DNA of 64,000 bases. It comes from Paguma larvata (Eukaryota > Chordata > Mammalia > Carnivora > Viverridae). Location of the stretch: contig CM057843.1 of the NCBI GenBank assembly GCA_030068075.1, positions 16,697,370-16,761,369 of the forward strand. The letters run 5' to 3'. The number at the start of each line of letters is the position of its first letter. Position 1 is the stretch's first letter. The notes beneath the pieces are model-generated. The model ran no database searches. It was given only the letters and a program-made list of their open reading frames with translations, and was not told the origin of the DNA. The position numbers and the translations under genes are program-made. Below, piece by piece: positions 33,320-44,440 of the stretch.

Positions 33320-33605
33320 CTCCAGCTGGTTAATCCAATATGACGTGTGCCATTATAAGAAGAGAAGAGACACACAGGCAGAAGATGGCCACGTGATGAC
33401 AGAGGCAGAGCCTGGAGTGATGTGTCTACAAAGCAAAGATTGCTGGAAACACCAGAAGCTAGAAGAAGGAAGGAAATCTTCCCTAGAGTTATGGATTTCA
33501 AAACCTTGGTTATTGATTTCTAGCCTCCAGAATTGTAGACAATAAATTTCTGGTGTTTCTAGCCTCCCTCCCATGGTATTTTATTACTCCAGCCCTAGGA
33601 CACTA
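33320..33605 (+). mobile_element. MLT1-like MaLR LTR, 3' half
   Basis: Clear order: 'ttataagaagagaagagaca', 'gaagatggccacgtgatgac', 'agcctccagaattgtagac', AATAAATTTCTGGTGTTT and 'ggtattttattactccagcc'. The AATAAA is the LTR's own polyadenylation signal. No internal retroviral sequence was seen. Confidence 0.75.
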
Positions 33606-35147
33606 AGACTGCTCTCGCCATCTCACTCACTTCCTCCCGGTCATGCTGGCCATTTTTCTTCCTCAACACATCATGCTCGCTATTCTCTTTCTTTGGAAAA
33701 AAATGTGTTTTCCCTTGGTGTTCTCAGGCTGATTCCTTCTTGTCATCCAAAGAGCAGCCTACATCTCGCCTCCTCTGAGAGGAGTTCTCAGAAAACCAAA
33801 CCCAATGGAGTCAACGCCCACTATCTATCCCACACCTTGCCCCCAGTTGTGATTCGCTGCTTAGAACGTAACACTACATGACCCTTTTCTTACTTGTTTG
33901 GTTAGTGCCAGGGCTCACCTCTGCCTGTAAACCCCATAAAGCAAAATCCTCTTCTCTCTCATTAATCCCTGGAATAGTTGCCCCCACATTGCAGATACTT
34001 CATGACTATCTTTTTTTAAAGAAATGGGCCAGTGACAAAAATGAAACGGTCTTTACCAAAGTGAACCGGACAATCCGAATAGACCATGAGTCGTTCAGAT
34101 GGATCTTTGAGATGGAGAGGGTAGAGGTTTTTTGATGAAAAGGGCAGGAATTCTCAAAAGATCGCCCTTGAGGGCGAGGGTGGAGGGATATCTCAGCCCG
34201 TGTGTGGTGCTGAGCCTCCGGTAGAAGGGGACTTGGTCGGGTATGTTCCATCAAGCCCCCTGCTTTTCCTCTGCGAATATTTGTGCCCTGAGCTCCCCCT
34301 CTCCCAGGCCCGACGGGAGCCCAGGAAGGGTGTGTGCCAGCACACGGCCTAATGGAGACATTGCAGTGCTATTAGCACAGATGGTTGTCATATGTATGCA
34401 AATGAGAAACAAATTGAATTTGGTGTCCCCTCTCACCAGCTGTCCTATCAAGGAACGCTCCCACAGCAGCCAAAGAGCTGCTGCTCCCCTCCTAATCTGT
34501 CACCACAGATTAATTACTACGAGGACATTAATCACCATTTGTTTCGAGTACAAAGGAAAATATCTTGTTTTTCAAGTACGTCCTGTTACAAGAAGGTGTC
34601 TGGCCTTGTAGAAACAAGGCCCAACAAGGGCTTGAGGCTTCATTAGTTAGGAACGAGAGGCAAAGGGCGGGTGAAAAGCCCTAGGCTGCCTGCTGCCTTC
34701 AGAGCTATCTGTCGGTAGGGAGTCAAGGAGAGGCAGCGAGCCTGGAGAACAAGGAAGGACAGCTAGCCAGCTCTCACTTTATCTGATGCCCCAACAGCCC
34801 GGAGTTGAAAAGCGTTAATTAACCTGGCTTCGTGGATCTTCCCGGGGGTCACGAGGCACCCGAAATACATGTTTTCGATGGATTGTTCTTACCATTGTTT
34901 GGTAGACAGGCCATGGGTAGGACACTAGCCAGAGATTCCAAGGGCCAGCCTTCACCTTTGACCATTTATATAGTTCTTGTTTAGAAATTAGATTTGAGTA
35001 ATGGTTTTTCATCTTTTGGGAAAGTTAGCACCCATGTGAATATTTAGCGAGTACAATGGACTGTCGAAATAAATGTCTGGACAAAACTTTACATTACAGT
35101 TATGGTAGATGAGTGCATTCTCTGAAGCCTTCTATGCACTCACGTTA
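33606..35147. other. Unique sequence, possible conserved element 34330-34560
   Basis: About 1.5 kb without a SINE or other named repeat, unusual here. It contains an octamer ATGCAAAT at 34396-34403, TAATTA at 34511-34516 and ATTAATC at 34528-34534. Open frames of up to 122 codons (34243-34611) have no recognisable domain. Regulatory function is inference only. Confidence 0.3.
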
Positions 35148-35162
35148 AGAAAGTTTTGATTA

Positions 35163-35390
35163 GGGGCGCCTGAGCGGCTTAGTCAGTTGAGCATCTGGCT
35201 CTTGATTTCAGCTCAGGTCATGATCTCACGGTTCGTAAGTTCAAGCCCCTTGTTGGGCTCTATGCTGACACCATGAAGCCTGCTTGGAATTCTCTCTCTC
35301 CCTCTCTCTCTCTGCCCCGCCTCTAGTCTCTCTCTCTCCCTGTCTTTCTCTCAAAATAAATAAATAAACTTAAAAAATTATTTAAACAAA
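35163..35390 (+). mobile_element. SINEC (CAN-SINE)
   Basis: Forward copy from GGGGCGCCTGAGCGGCTTAG with a (CT)n run and an A-rich tail. Target duplication: AGAAAGTTTTGATTA at 35148 and AGAAGGTTTTGATGA at 35392. Confidence 0.95.
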
Positions 35391-35504
35391 AAGAAGGTTT
35401 TGATGAGATGGTCTCTGCTCCCTTCTTTCCTTATATCACCGCCATGAGATTAGTTCTTTAACTACCCGTCTTTAGCTTTGTGACTCTCAGTTTTAGCCAT
35501 CCAT

Positions 35505-36430
35505 TGTTCATTCATTCATTCAACAAACATTTGGATGCTATACTGGATGGTAGATATGTCTATCACCAGATGCCATCCTGGTTTTCATGAAGACTACACT
35601 CTAGTAGACAAACAGACATTCATCAAACAAGCACAAAAATAGGTAGGAAACTTCCGTCATGAGTAAGGACTGCGATAAAGAATCCCACGGCACCGTGGGA
35701 ACATATAATAGGAAGACCTAACTTTCTCTGGAGTAGAGGCAGCTTCCTTGAAGAAATGGCAATTACATGATTTGAAAGATAAGGCATAGCTAACCAGGCA
35801 AACACAGATGTCAACAAGGCCCCTAGGAAGAGAACAAAACCTTTGAGGTAAAAGAGTGCATGGCTTGCTCAAGAAACTAAAATAAAAGCAATACAAATGG
35901 TTTTCAGAGAGCAAGGAGTGGCATGGAGAGCTTCATGACCAGAGCGCAGGAGGGTCTTGTAGGTCCTCTTGAGGAAGCGTGTCTTTATTCCAAGAACAAT
36001 GGTTAATCACTGCAGGGCTTTAAACAACACGGGAAGCTGATCAGATTTGCGTTTTGAAAAGCTCATTCATCTTTGACATTAGAAACATATATTGGTTCAT
36101 GTAGTGTCCTCGGCTATGAAGAATTTTGGACCAAGAGTCCATCATCTTGGGCATCCATACTAGACCAGGTAAGGGATTCGACAGACATAGATTATTGTTC
36201 TGTAGAGTGGCTTCCGGGTATATTAGGGGTGAGGGGGGAATTCACCGGTTCGCTGTTATTTCAAGAACGGAAGCGCTGTTGGGTGGAGGGGAATCATGAG
36301 CATTTAAGTGAAGTTTTGTATGAGTCGTATCTTCGGAGGATACAGGGTCGGTTTTCGAGAGTCAGGAATTTCACAGGGGAGGCTAACCAAGATGGAGAAT
36401 GGAGGACAGAGAAATGAAGACGACAAGAGG
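35505..36430 (-). mobile_element. L2 LINE, antisense, long
   Basis: Starts 'ttcattcattcattcaacaa', followed by 'catgaagactacactctagt', 'aaacagacattcatcaaac', 'gcttccttgaagaaatggca', 'agggtcttgtaggtcctc' and 'ggaagctgatcagatttgcg'. About 900 bases; one of the longest L2 pieces in the window. A 114-codon frame inside is not coding. Confidence 0.75.
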
Positions 36431-36958
36431 GGTGTGTGTTGGGGGCATATGTGAAGGAGAGGAGAAATCATCCTTGGGGCTGCCTTTCCACTTCGAGAAG
36501 CAGTTTTTTCAAGGTTGGCTAATCAGGGTTTCCAGGTTGATGGTGGTATTAGTAGAAAAACAAGAAGCTGACCTTTACAGTAAATAGTTTACATGAAATT
36601 GGTGTTAATTCCAGTCAGTCTTTTGTGAGGCCGCAGTATATTAAAGGAGACCTGTGGGAATAAAGTCACGTCGACAGCAGACACTTTTACCTAGCATAGA
36701 AAGTTTACAGAGAGTACCAATTATATCCTTTGTGTTGCATAAAGCAGGATTCTGGTTCCCCCAAAGAAGCAATGAAAATATTGGAGAGAAAGGGACATCT
36801 GATTGATACAAAGAATGCTTTTTACAGAAATCTAACCAGAGGAAAATAATTTTAAAAATATATGTAAGGATATTTATCATCAAAAGATGGGGGGGGGAAT
36901 CAATCCATCCCCAAACAGTAATGATTAAAAAAATAGCGGCCAACTATATGAAGGACTA
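36431..36958. other. Unassigned sequence
   Basis: No exon or named repeat. A 100-codon minus frame at 36641-36943 is hydrophobic but has no recognised family. A G run is at 36889-36897. Confidence 0.45.
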
Positions 36959-36974
36959 CTATGCAGTCATTTTA

Positions 36975-37202
36975 TTATTTTTTAATTTTTTTAATCTTTA
37001 CTTATTTTTAAGAGAGAGAAAGAGAGAGAGTGTGAGCAGGGGAGGGACAGAGAGAGAGGGAGACACAGAATCTGAAGCAGGTTGCACGCTCCAGGCTCCA
37101 AGCTGTCAGCACAGAGCCCGACGTGGGGCTCGAACCCACGAAAGTGAGTTCATGACCTGAGCCGAAGTCAGATGCTTAACCAACTGAGCCACCCAGGTGC
37201 CC
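36975..37202 (-). mobile_element. SINEC (CAN-SINE), feline type
   Basis: Full-length reversed copy. Target duplication of 16 bases with one mismatch: CTATGCAGTCATTTTA at 36959 and CTATGCAGTAATTTTA at 37203. Low divergence suggests a fairly young insertion. Confidence 0.96.
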
Positions 37203-37218
37203 CTATGCAGTAATTTTA

Positions 37219-38004
37219 AAATGATGATTGAGTTGAATATTCATTCACATGAAAATATATCCACGGTACAATCCATGGAGTGACTTCAAAATATTATTTT
37301 TTGTCATTTGATCCTACTGATACAAATAAATATTTATAGAAGCCTGATCAGATGGGTGACTTTCCTCCCTCATCGCCGCCGAATTTACGGACTTGACTAG
37401 TTTGCGTGTTCTCCATCTTCCATCTTGGTTCCAAAGAGGCGGGATCCCTGTTCCCGCCAAAGGCTGACTGGGAGCCCCCATCTGGACTCCATGCCTGCTT
37501 GCTTCCCCCAGGACACCACACCTGCAGGAACCATGCTTTTCTGCTTCCTCATGAAATTCTTCTTTTCTGTTAGGACGTCCCCATTGGTATAGTCAAAAGC
37601 TGTCTATTCCCCCATCTCCTACAGCAACTGCTCCGTCATTTATGCTCATCTCTTCGGAACAGAATTCAACCCTGTTGCCTTTATGTTCTCTCCACCGCCG
37701 CTCATTCCAACCCGACTCCTGCCCCTACCACTCTTTTCCAGAGTACAGACTGTTTCCCTGGTGTCAAATGCATTGGCCACTTCTCAGACCTCCTCTGATT
37801 CCCTCACGGGCATGTAGTACTCTTGACCTTCTCTCAAAATCCTTCGCCTCTGGCTTTCCTTTTCTTCAATGGCAACCACTTCTCAAAGCCATGTCCAGTG
37901 TTGACTGTTTCAAAGTTTGCTGGAGATTCCTCTTTTCTTCCCCCAATGGGGTGCTCTCAACTCTGCCTGTATGTGTTCGTGATCCGGGTTTGGTTTCTAA
38001 ATCC
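37219..38004. other. Mostly unassigned, possibly L2-like
   Basis: Pyrimidine-rich text at 37560-37990 resembles sense L2, but no single phrase is decisive. A 131-codon frame (37642-38037) crosses it and is treated as chance. Confidence 0.4.
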
Positions 38005-38326
38005 AGGGATGCATGGGCCCCAGACAAGGGAAATTAGAATCTCCAGGTGTGGGGCTCTGGCTTTGGCAAGTTTTGTATTTATTTTATTTTAGAGAAAGAG
38101 CCGAGTCGGGGAGGGGGACAGAGGGGAAGACGGAGAATCTCAAGCAGGCTCCGTGCTCAGCTCGGAGCCCCACACGAGGCTCGATCCCGTGACCCTGGGA
38201 TCATGACCTGACCTGAAATCAAGGCAGGCGCCTGACCGACTGAGCCACCCAGGTGCCCCATGGCTTTGGCAGGTTTTAAAAGCTTCCCAGGTGACCCTGA
38301 CATGCACTCAGAGCTGAGAACCACTG
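38005..38326 (+). mobile_element. MER5B, split by a SINE
   Basis: MER5B text 'gatgcatgggccccagac', 'gaaattagaatctccagg' and 'gctctggctttggcaag' stops at 38074 and resumes after the SINE with 'ttttaaaagcttcccaggtg' and 'gctgagaaccactg', its terminal inverted repeat. Confidence 0.8.
38075..38260 (-). mobile_element. SINEC (CAN-SINE), older subtype, in MER5B
   Basis: Reversed, older middle (CCGTGCTCAGCTCGGAGCCC). Target duplication of 17 bases with one mismatch: TGGCTTTGGCAAGTTTT at 38058 and TGGCTTTGGCAGGTTTT at 38261. Confidence 0.95.
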
Positions 38327-38698
38327 CCCTAGGTGGTCTCGTTCAGTTCCACGGTTTTACATGTTATTATCCTAAGGCCAAATGACTGCTAAATTTGTAC
38401 CTTCAGCCCCTGGGCGGAGCTCCCTGGGAGAACGAGGCCAGTTTAGTCTGAAGGGAACTCCCTGTCCTTTGACCGCTCCTGGGACTGGGGGCGGACTGAT
38501 GACACTAACACAGCAAGAGAACCACCCTGGACTCCTTGGACATGGCACACTCAGCGTTCAGAAGAGCAGAACTTCTCGTTCAGAAACATCTGCACGGGTT
38601 TCACAAATCCCTTCGATTTCACAAATCCCTTAACCTTCGCTGGTTCCACAGGGACCTCCAGTTTGGCTTGGACCAAAGATGAATAAAGACAATTCTAC
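38327..38698. other. Unassigned sequence
   Basis: No exon or named repeat recognised. A short direct repeat ('cacaaatccct', at about 38600 and 38619) lies near 38610. Confidence 0.5.
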
Positions 38699-38714
38699 TT
38701 TCCTTCTGAATCCT

Positions 38715-38930
38715 TTTTTTTTTTTTTAATGTTTATTTATTTTCCAGACAGAGAGAGACAGAGCATGAGTGGGGGAGGGGCGGAAAGAGAGGGAGACACA
38801 GAATCCGAAGCAGGCTCCAGGCTCTGAGCCGTCAGCACAGAGCCCGAGGCGGGGCTCGAACTCACAGACCACGAGATCATGACCTGAGCTGAAGTTGGCC
38901 GCTTAACCAACTGAGCCACCCAGGCGCCCC
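38715..38930 (-). mobile_element. SINEC (CAN-SINE), feline type
   Basis: Full length. Target duplication TTCCTTCTGAATCC at 38700 and TTCGTTCTGAATCC at 38931, one mismatch. The middle closely matches the copies at 41541 and 54881. Confidence 0.96.
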
Positions 38931-38944
38931 TTCGTTCTGAATCC

Positions 38945-39202
38945 TCATTGGCTGTGCAAGCCTCTCTCATGCTTCTCCAAGTTTACAAGACTTGCATATG
39001 GCTATGCCCTAATGTTCGCCTCCCCCACCCGCCCCTCCCCCCATCAATACCACCAAGTACATTCTCCTTTGGTTACTTTGCAGTTTTGTACCATGGGGAT
39101 CTGTGTCAATCTGTTCTCTAGTACTTCCTTCCCATCCTGTTCCAGACTCTCAGGGCCGCTCGCTAGTTTTTTCGAGGTTACTCCCTGTTCATTCCCGTAC
39201 CC
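38945..39202. other. Unassigned sequence
   Basis: No feature recognised. Confidence 0.5.
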
Positions 39203-39570
39203 TCGTGGGGTGGTTAATTTTATGTGTCAAGTTGGTCGGCCCACCAGGTACCCAGATATTTGCTCAAACATTATTCCAGATATGCCCCTGAGAGGGTTGT
39301 TGAATGACATTGACTGGTTGGCTCAGTAAAACAATTGTTCTCCCCCATGCGGGTGGGCCTGGAAAAACCAGTTGAAGACCTCAGCAGACCGAAAAGTCTG
39401 ACTGTCTCCCGAGGAAGAGAATTCCTGCTGCTGAGACACCAGCTTCACACTGAGACACCAGCTCTCTCCTGCCTCCAGACGCGAACGGAAACCTTGGCTT
39501 TTGCTGGGTCTCCAACTCTTTCTAGGTTTCCTCAAGCTGCCCGTATCCGTGGCCGAACGGAGTTCTTTTA
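39203..39570 (+). mobile_element. LTR- or L1-end-like medium repeat, copy 2
   Basis: Reads GGTTAATTTTATGTGTCAAG, 'ctcaaacattattccaga', 'gcgggtgggcctggaaaaac' and 'gactgtctcccgaggaagag'. This is the reverse of the repeat at 12616-13350, so the two define one family in opposite orientations. Confidence 0.7.
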
Positions 39571-40028
39571 AAAGGTGACCCTAACACCGCCTACCACGTG
39601 TCAAGCGCCTGTGTCTGCCATTGTAGGTAGACTCCATCGCCTCCAGTCCTTGAGCAAATCATGGCGAGAGAGGTCAGTGTTTTTGGCAGCTCCAAGTCAC
39701 AGAGTTGGTCAGCAGAACTGTGGGATTTCCGAGCCAGTGCTGTCTCCTCCCTGTTTTATCCTAGACCTGCCCATCGTCGCTTTACCGAATGCCTTGTGTG
39801 CCTAAACACAAGCTGCTGTTGATGTCCTTCTCACAAGGGGGGCGCTAGATAAGCTTACACTTAACACACGTATCTCTGTCTGCACATAAATTATTTTGGT
39901 GGACATAAATGGTACCATGCTGGACCTGTTTTTGTTTTTTTTTTTTTTTCATTTTCACGCTTTGCTTCTTACTTTCAGTGATAAATCTTGAGAGTGCGGT
40001 CCCCCTCAGCATAGTTAGAGAGCGCTTT
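39571..40028. other. Unassigned sequence with poly-T
   Basis: A poly-T run is at 39934-39949. No exon or named repeat is recognised in the remainder. Confidence 0.5.
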
Positions 40029-40248
40029 TTTAAAAATTTTTTATTGTTTCTTTTATTTTTGAGAGAGAGAGAGAGACAGAGCACGAGCTGGCAAAGGGCA
40101 GAGAGAGAGGGAGACACAGAATCCGAAGCAGGCTCCAGGCTCGGAGCTGTCAGCACAGAGCCTGACGCAGGGCTTGAGCTCATGAACCGTGACATCATGA
40201 CCTGAGCCGAAGTCGGAAGCTTACTCAACTGAGCCACCCAGGCGTCCC
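40029..40248 (-). mobile_element. SINEC (CAN-SINE), feline type
   Basis: Full-length reversed copy ending GAGCCACCCAGGCGTCCC. I could not see a convincing target duplication. Confidence 0.94.
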
Positions 40249-40249
40249 T

Positions 40250-40950
40250 GGTTTTTAATATATTGTATCCATTGTAAGGATACTTGAAATATTTTTAGCT
40301 CACATTCTACTGTGAGTTTCCCCAATTATTTTGCTACTATAAACGACGCTATCATAAATTGTGTATGTTTTATTTCACAAGTTGGTGAGTGGGTTTCATG
40401 GCTACTTTCCTAGGAGTAGAATATCAGAGTCAAGGACAGACTTTAATTTTTGGGTCAATGTCAAGTCGCTGTCAAGAGAGGTACAGGAGAGGGTCTCTTT
40501 CCGCACAACTTTGCAAGACATGCATTACTTAACATTTGGTCTTCACTCTCCTGGTAGTTTTTTAAAAAAAGGGATATTACAGTTTTATTTTAATTTCTCC
40601 AATTGTCAGTGAAGCTGAACATGTTTTCATAGGTTTGAGAACGATTCATATCTCTTTTTCTGAAATGTCTTTTCATAATACTTACCCTTTTTTTCCCCTT
40701 AAGTTCTTCACCTCTAGTCTATTGATTTGGGGAGGATTTTTTTTTTTATGTATTAAGAATATTGTCATTTTGTGGTCGATGGAGACTTTTGTCCCCCTCT
40801 CAATTTTTCTTCATTTTAACTTCATAACTTTTTTCAAGGCAGAATTTTAATAAGCCTAATTCTTCGTGCCCAAGTATTCCTTTTTTGGGAATGTTTTTCC
40901 TTACAGCAAGCACACTGTAATAATTCTTAATTCTTAATAATTTCATTTTA
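40250..40950 (-). mobile_element. Old L1 3' region, antisense (probable)
   Basis: Antisense L1 3'-type phrases: 'gctactataaacgacgctat', 'cctaggagtagaatatcaga' and 'cagtgaagctgaacatgttt' with 'cataggtttgagaacg'. Decayed and without a frame. Confidence 0.55.
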
Positions 40951-41186
40951 GGGGACGCCTGGGTGGCTCAGTTGGTTAAGCTTCCAATTTCGGCTCGGGT
41001 CATGATCTCATGGTTCTTGTTCATGAGTTCGAGCCCTGTCTTGGGCTCTGTGCCGATGGCTCAGAGCCCGGAGCCTGCTTTGATTCTCTCTCGTTTTCTC
41101 TCTCTGTCCCTCCCCAATTTGCTCATGCTCTCTCTCTCGCTCTCTCTCTCTTTCTCAAAAATAACAAATAAACATTTAAAAAAGTT
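40951..41186 (+). mobile_element. SINEC (CAN-SINE), feline type, in L1
   Basis: Forward copy with a 10-base local duplication ('gttcttgttcatgag') in the head and a long (CT)n run. Target duplication: AATAATTTCATTTTA at 40936 and AACAATTTCATTTTA at about 41188. Confidence 0.95.
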
Positions 41187-41189
41187 TAA

Positions 41190-41540
41190 ACAATTTCATT
41201 TTAATATTTTCATTTGATTAAATGGGAAATTTATTTTAGTGGAAGTAGGGATTTTTTCTGACTTATCTTTTTGTTGTGTGATTGATTTTATTTTCCTTTA
41301 TTTTATGACTTACAAGATGTCAGGTGGACTATGTAAGCTATTTTCATCTTTGTCTGATTTATTTGTGTACATGTTAAGGATTTTCTTCAGACTTCCACTT
41401 TAGCTCTGTCCCATAGGTTCTGGTATGTAGGATTTTCTTCTCTTTAGTTTTGTAGCTATTTGGAATTAATAAGGTTTATTTAAATTCTTTAATATTTCCA
41501 GAGGGCTGAGTAGTTTTCTCCCTACTAGCTTTGTAATTAC
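41190..41540 (-). mobile_element. Decayed L1 ORF2 region, antisense
   Basis: 'tttagctctgtcccataggt', 'tctggtatgtaggattttc' and 'agctatttggaattaataag' follow the antisense L1 ORF2 order. Weak but consistent. Confidence 0.5.
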
Positions 41541-41762
41541 TTTTTTTCTTTTAGTGTTTATTTATTTTTGAGAGAGAGAAAAAGAAAGAACAGAGCATGA
41601 GCGGGGGAAGGGCAGAGAGAGAGGGAGACACAGAATCCGAAGCAGGCTCCAGGCTCTGAGCTGTCTGCACAGAGCCCGACACAGGGCTTGAACCCACGAG
41701 CCATGAGATCATGACCTGAGCCGAGGTTGGACATTTAACTGACTGAACCACCCAAGCGCCCC
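41541..41762 (-). mobile_element. SINEC (CAN-SINE), feline type
   Basis: Reversed full-length copy ending CCACCCAAGCGCCCC. It forms a tail-to-tail inverted pair with the forward SINE that ends 355 bases upstream. Confidence 0.95.
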
Positions 41763-42239
41763 ATCGTGATAACAGGATTTAAGAGTGAGCAGGCTCTTCT
41801 TCTTCCCAAGCAGGGTGGGCAGTGAATGCACTGTGGGTAGTACAGAGGTCTTTCTCCTTCACTCTGCTTTGCTCCCTGCAGAATGGCCTTCCTATGTGAT
41901 TCCTCACTCTGCCCCACCTTCCTCCTTTCTACAGAGTGCCAGATCAAGTTGAGAAAAACTTCCTCAACCCACCTGCTCACTTATTTCCAGTTTCGAAAGA
42001 AAGGGCTCTCGCTTTCCCCACCGCTCCCGTTTCCATTGGAAAAGTTCTGTGCCAGCTTCACCCGAGATGGGATGAGTAGCTTTGGGTACCCTCCCTAGCC
42101 CCTTCTCCAAAGTCCGATCTTCATTTCATTTACTTGTATCCAGTAGATACTCCTCATTCACAGATTCTGTGTTTGTGAATTTTCCCTCTCACTGAAATAC
42201 GCCTGTAACCCCCAAATCAATACCTGTGTCACTTTTGCA
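41763..42239. other. Unassigned sequence
   Basis: No named repeat or exon. A 71-codon frame at 41883 is unremarkable. Confidence 0.45.
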
Positions 42240-42778
42240 GCCGTCCATGGACGTGCTTAGAGCGACGCGCGTGAATTCACTCAACACACAGAGTCCTGGC
42301 TGAGGTCGAACGAGGTGACCCTCTGCTTTCCTAGTTCAGCTTCCACACTGTAAACAAGTGTCCCTTTTCGTGCCCTATTCGTGCCATGTTATTGGCATTT
42401 TGGAGCCAGTTGCTGATGACTTTGGTGTTTAAAAAGGCCCCAAACACGGTGCTAAAGTGGTGTCCAGTGTTCCCAAGTACAAGAAGGCTGGGTTGTGCCT
42501 TATGGAGAAACTACATGAGTTAGATAAGATTTGATCAGGCATGAGTTCCCGTGCTGTTGGTCATGAGTTCAATGTTAATGAATCAACGGTATATACCAAA
42601 TAAGGAGTCCCTCCCCGCCATAAGGAGTTTTTAAACAGAAGCACACAGAAAACAAGGTTAAGTATGGATTGATTGATGAAAACGTAGCGACCAGAGACTG
42701 CATTTCCCTTGGGACCAATGGTTCAGTACGCACTAATTTGGTGTTCTTGGCGGACACCAAATAAGAGCCAACCGTATT
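42240..42778 (+). mobile_element. Pogo/Tigger-like transposase relic
   Basis: At 42565-42588 one frame reads EFNVNEST, followed by a stop at 42601, in a setting of 'gataagatttgatcaggcat', 'gcacacagaaaacaaggtta' and 'gggaccaatggttcagtac'. This order is typical of a widespread mammalian relic with a helix-turn-helix transposase start of the pogo/Tigger kind. Stops and frame changes leave it non-functional. Family assignment is from memory. Confidence 0.5.
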
Positions 42779-43089
42779 GTCATTTTAGGGTAGTGGTTAC
42801 ATCAACAGCAGAGGGTTTTTTTTGACTCTCCTTGTTTTTAGGTGGTTCGTTTTACTTTGGGTGACTTACAAGAAAAGCTAGGGTAATTGCCACATCTTGC
42901 CATTTCAAACCTGATTAGGACTTACTTGAAGGTTTTATCTTGTTACGCAAATTACTCTAAGAAGGTGGAGGGTGCCAGGGAGGAGGCTGAGGTTCAGAGA
43001 GGAGAGAGCTGAAGAGAATGAGGAGGCTGAGAAGGAAGTCGGTCCCAAAGCCCCCTGGGTAAGTCCCAGAGTATGAGTAGTTGCAGTCA
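42779..43089. other. Unassigned sequence
   Basis: A GA-rich stretch is at about 42965-43045. No exon seen. Confidence 0.5.
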
Positions 43090-43270
43090 GGTAGTTTAAA
43101 GTCTGATCTTGATGCTGGCGTTCATTGCTTCTGGGACACTGGGTAGGTTACTGCTCCGGGAGTCTGTTCCCTGTTTTGCAAAAATTGATCATATGGCATA
43201 GTTGTGAGATTATATGTTTAAAGATTATATATGCACAGCGTCTGTTACGCAGTAGGAACTCAGCGTGTAT
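43090..43270 (+). repeat. MIR
   Basis: Sense MIR: 'ctgggacactgggtaggtta', 'gttgtgagattatatgttta' and 'gcgtctgttacgcagtagg' with 'aactcagcg'. Moderately diverged. Confidence 0.65.
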
Positions 43271-44249
43271 GGGTTCACTCCTGGTTCGCTCAGGGAGGAG
43301 GCATATTGGGGAAAGCTCATACAACAGTATTTCTGATTTCTCTCAGAACCGGTTTATGATCCGTGCCCAAAAAAATCAATCTGAAAGTCACACTTGTTAT
43401 TACCCAAAGTGCTATTACCCTGCTTGATCACCCTCCCTGTCGCCAGGCTCGGGAATGAATCGCTCTCAGCTATTTTCCAGAATCAAATCTCCTCCGAGCA
43501 AATGAAGATTTGCCACCAATAACAATATTATAGAGGACACGCTGCAGCTTTGAGGGCATGAAGGGATTCCGGAGACACTGATACCAAGACATCTCTGATT
43601 ATATGCAGCCTCGCGGGGCTCCTGCTTAAAAGAGGACAGCACATATCAGGACGCCGAGGTTCTGACATGTTTATTCTTTAAAAATCAGCCTAATGACCTC
43701 AGCGTTACACCTGGTAGGTCTCAGCTGGTGTGGCCCAGCCAATTAGGCTCAGGAGACCTCCCATGATGGTGTGAAAATTGGTGACACAGTCAGGGGGTGC
43801 GCCTGACCGGGGCCCCGCTGCTGTCTGCTCACCAGCCATATCCCAGGGGAGCTGACCAGGGAGGGAGGCATGCCGGGGCTTTCTCTGGGGGGATTGTCCC
43901 GGGCAAGAAATGTTTTGAACACTCTGTCCTCTGATCAGGAACTAGAGGCACTGAATGGAAAGACATAGACAAAAGACGAGAGTTCAGGGGTAAACTAAGA
44001 ATTATAAGTCAAAGTCAGGACTCTGCTTCTCCCAGCAGGAGAGTTTGATATGGTTACGGGATATGGAGGGACCAGGAAAGAGCCCAAATTAACCCTCTGA
44101 ACTCATCGCTGGCCACACAGCTATGCTTTCTGTGTTATCTCTTATGCTAAACCTCAGCCCGGTTGGCCTCCTTCCTCCACCTCCCAAAACTGATGATAAT
44201 TCTGCTTACTCCCATTCCACAGATGCTCCAAAATTACAGGGGGGTGCTT
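43271..44249. other. Unique sequence, possible conserved element 43460-43760
   Basis: Nearly 1 kb without named repeats. It includes a SOX-type AACAAT at 43521, TGACCTC at 43694 (nuclear-receptor half site) and CCAATTAG near 43739. These short motifs occur by chance; the clean, repeat-free stretch is the stronger reason for interest. Confidence 0.3.
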
Positions 44250-44440
44250 TCCACAGCGTATCAGTCAGTGGGACTGTACACCTGTAGAGGGATTCTGTTC
44301 ATTCATTCATTCAACAGAGGAGTTTACTGAAGATCAGAAATGCTGAGGAACTTCTCCAAGTTCACCCAACGGGCGACGGCAAAACTGGGGCCCAAAGCTG
44401 AATCCGTCTTACTGCCCAAGCCCAGGCTCATTTCGTGCGC
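44250..44440 (-). repeat. MIR, diverged
   Basis: Reversed MIR order: 'ttcattcattcattcaacag', 'ctgaggaacttctccaagtt', 'cacccaacgggcgacggc' and 'cccaaagctgaatccg'. The conserved core is decayed. Confidence 0.5.

Noticed and set aside
37642..38037. Plus-strand open frame of 131 codons, Ser/Pro/Leu-rich
   Set aside because: Pyrimidine-rich, possibly L2-derived sequence that runs into MER5B; no domain or splice evidence.
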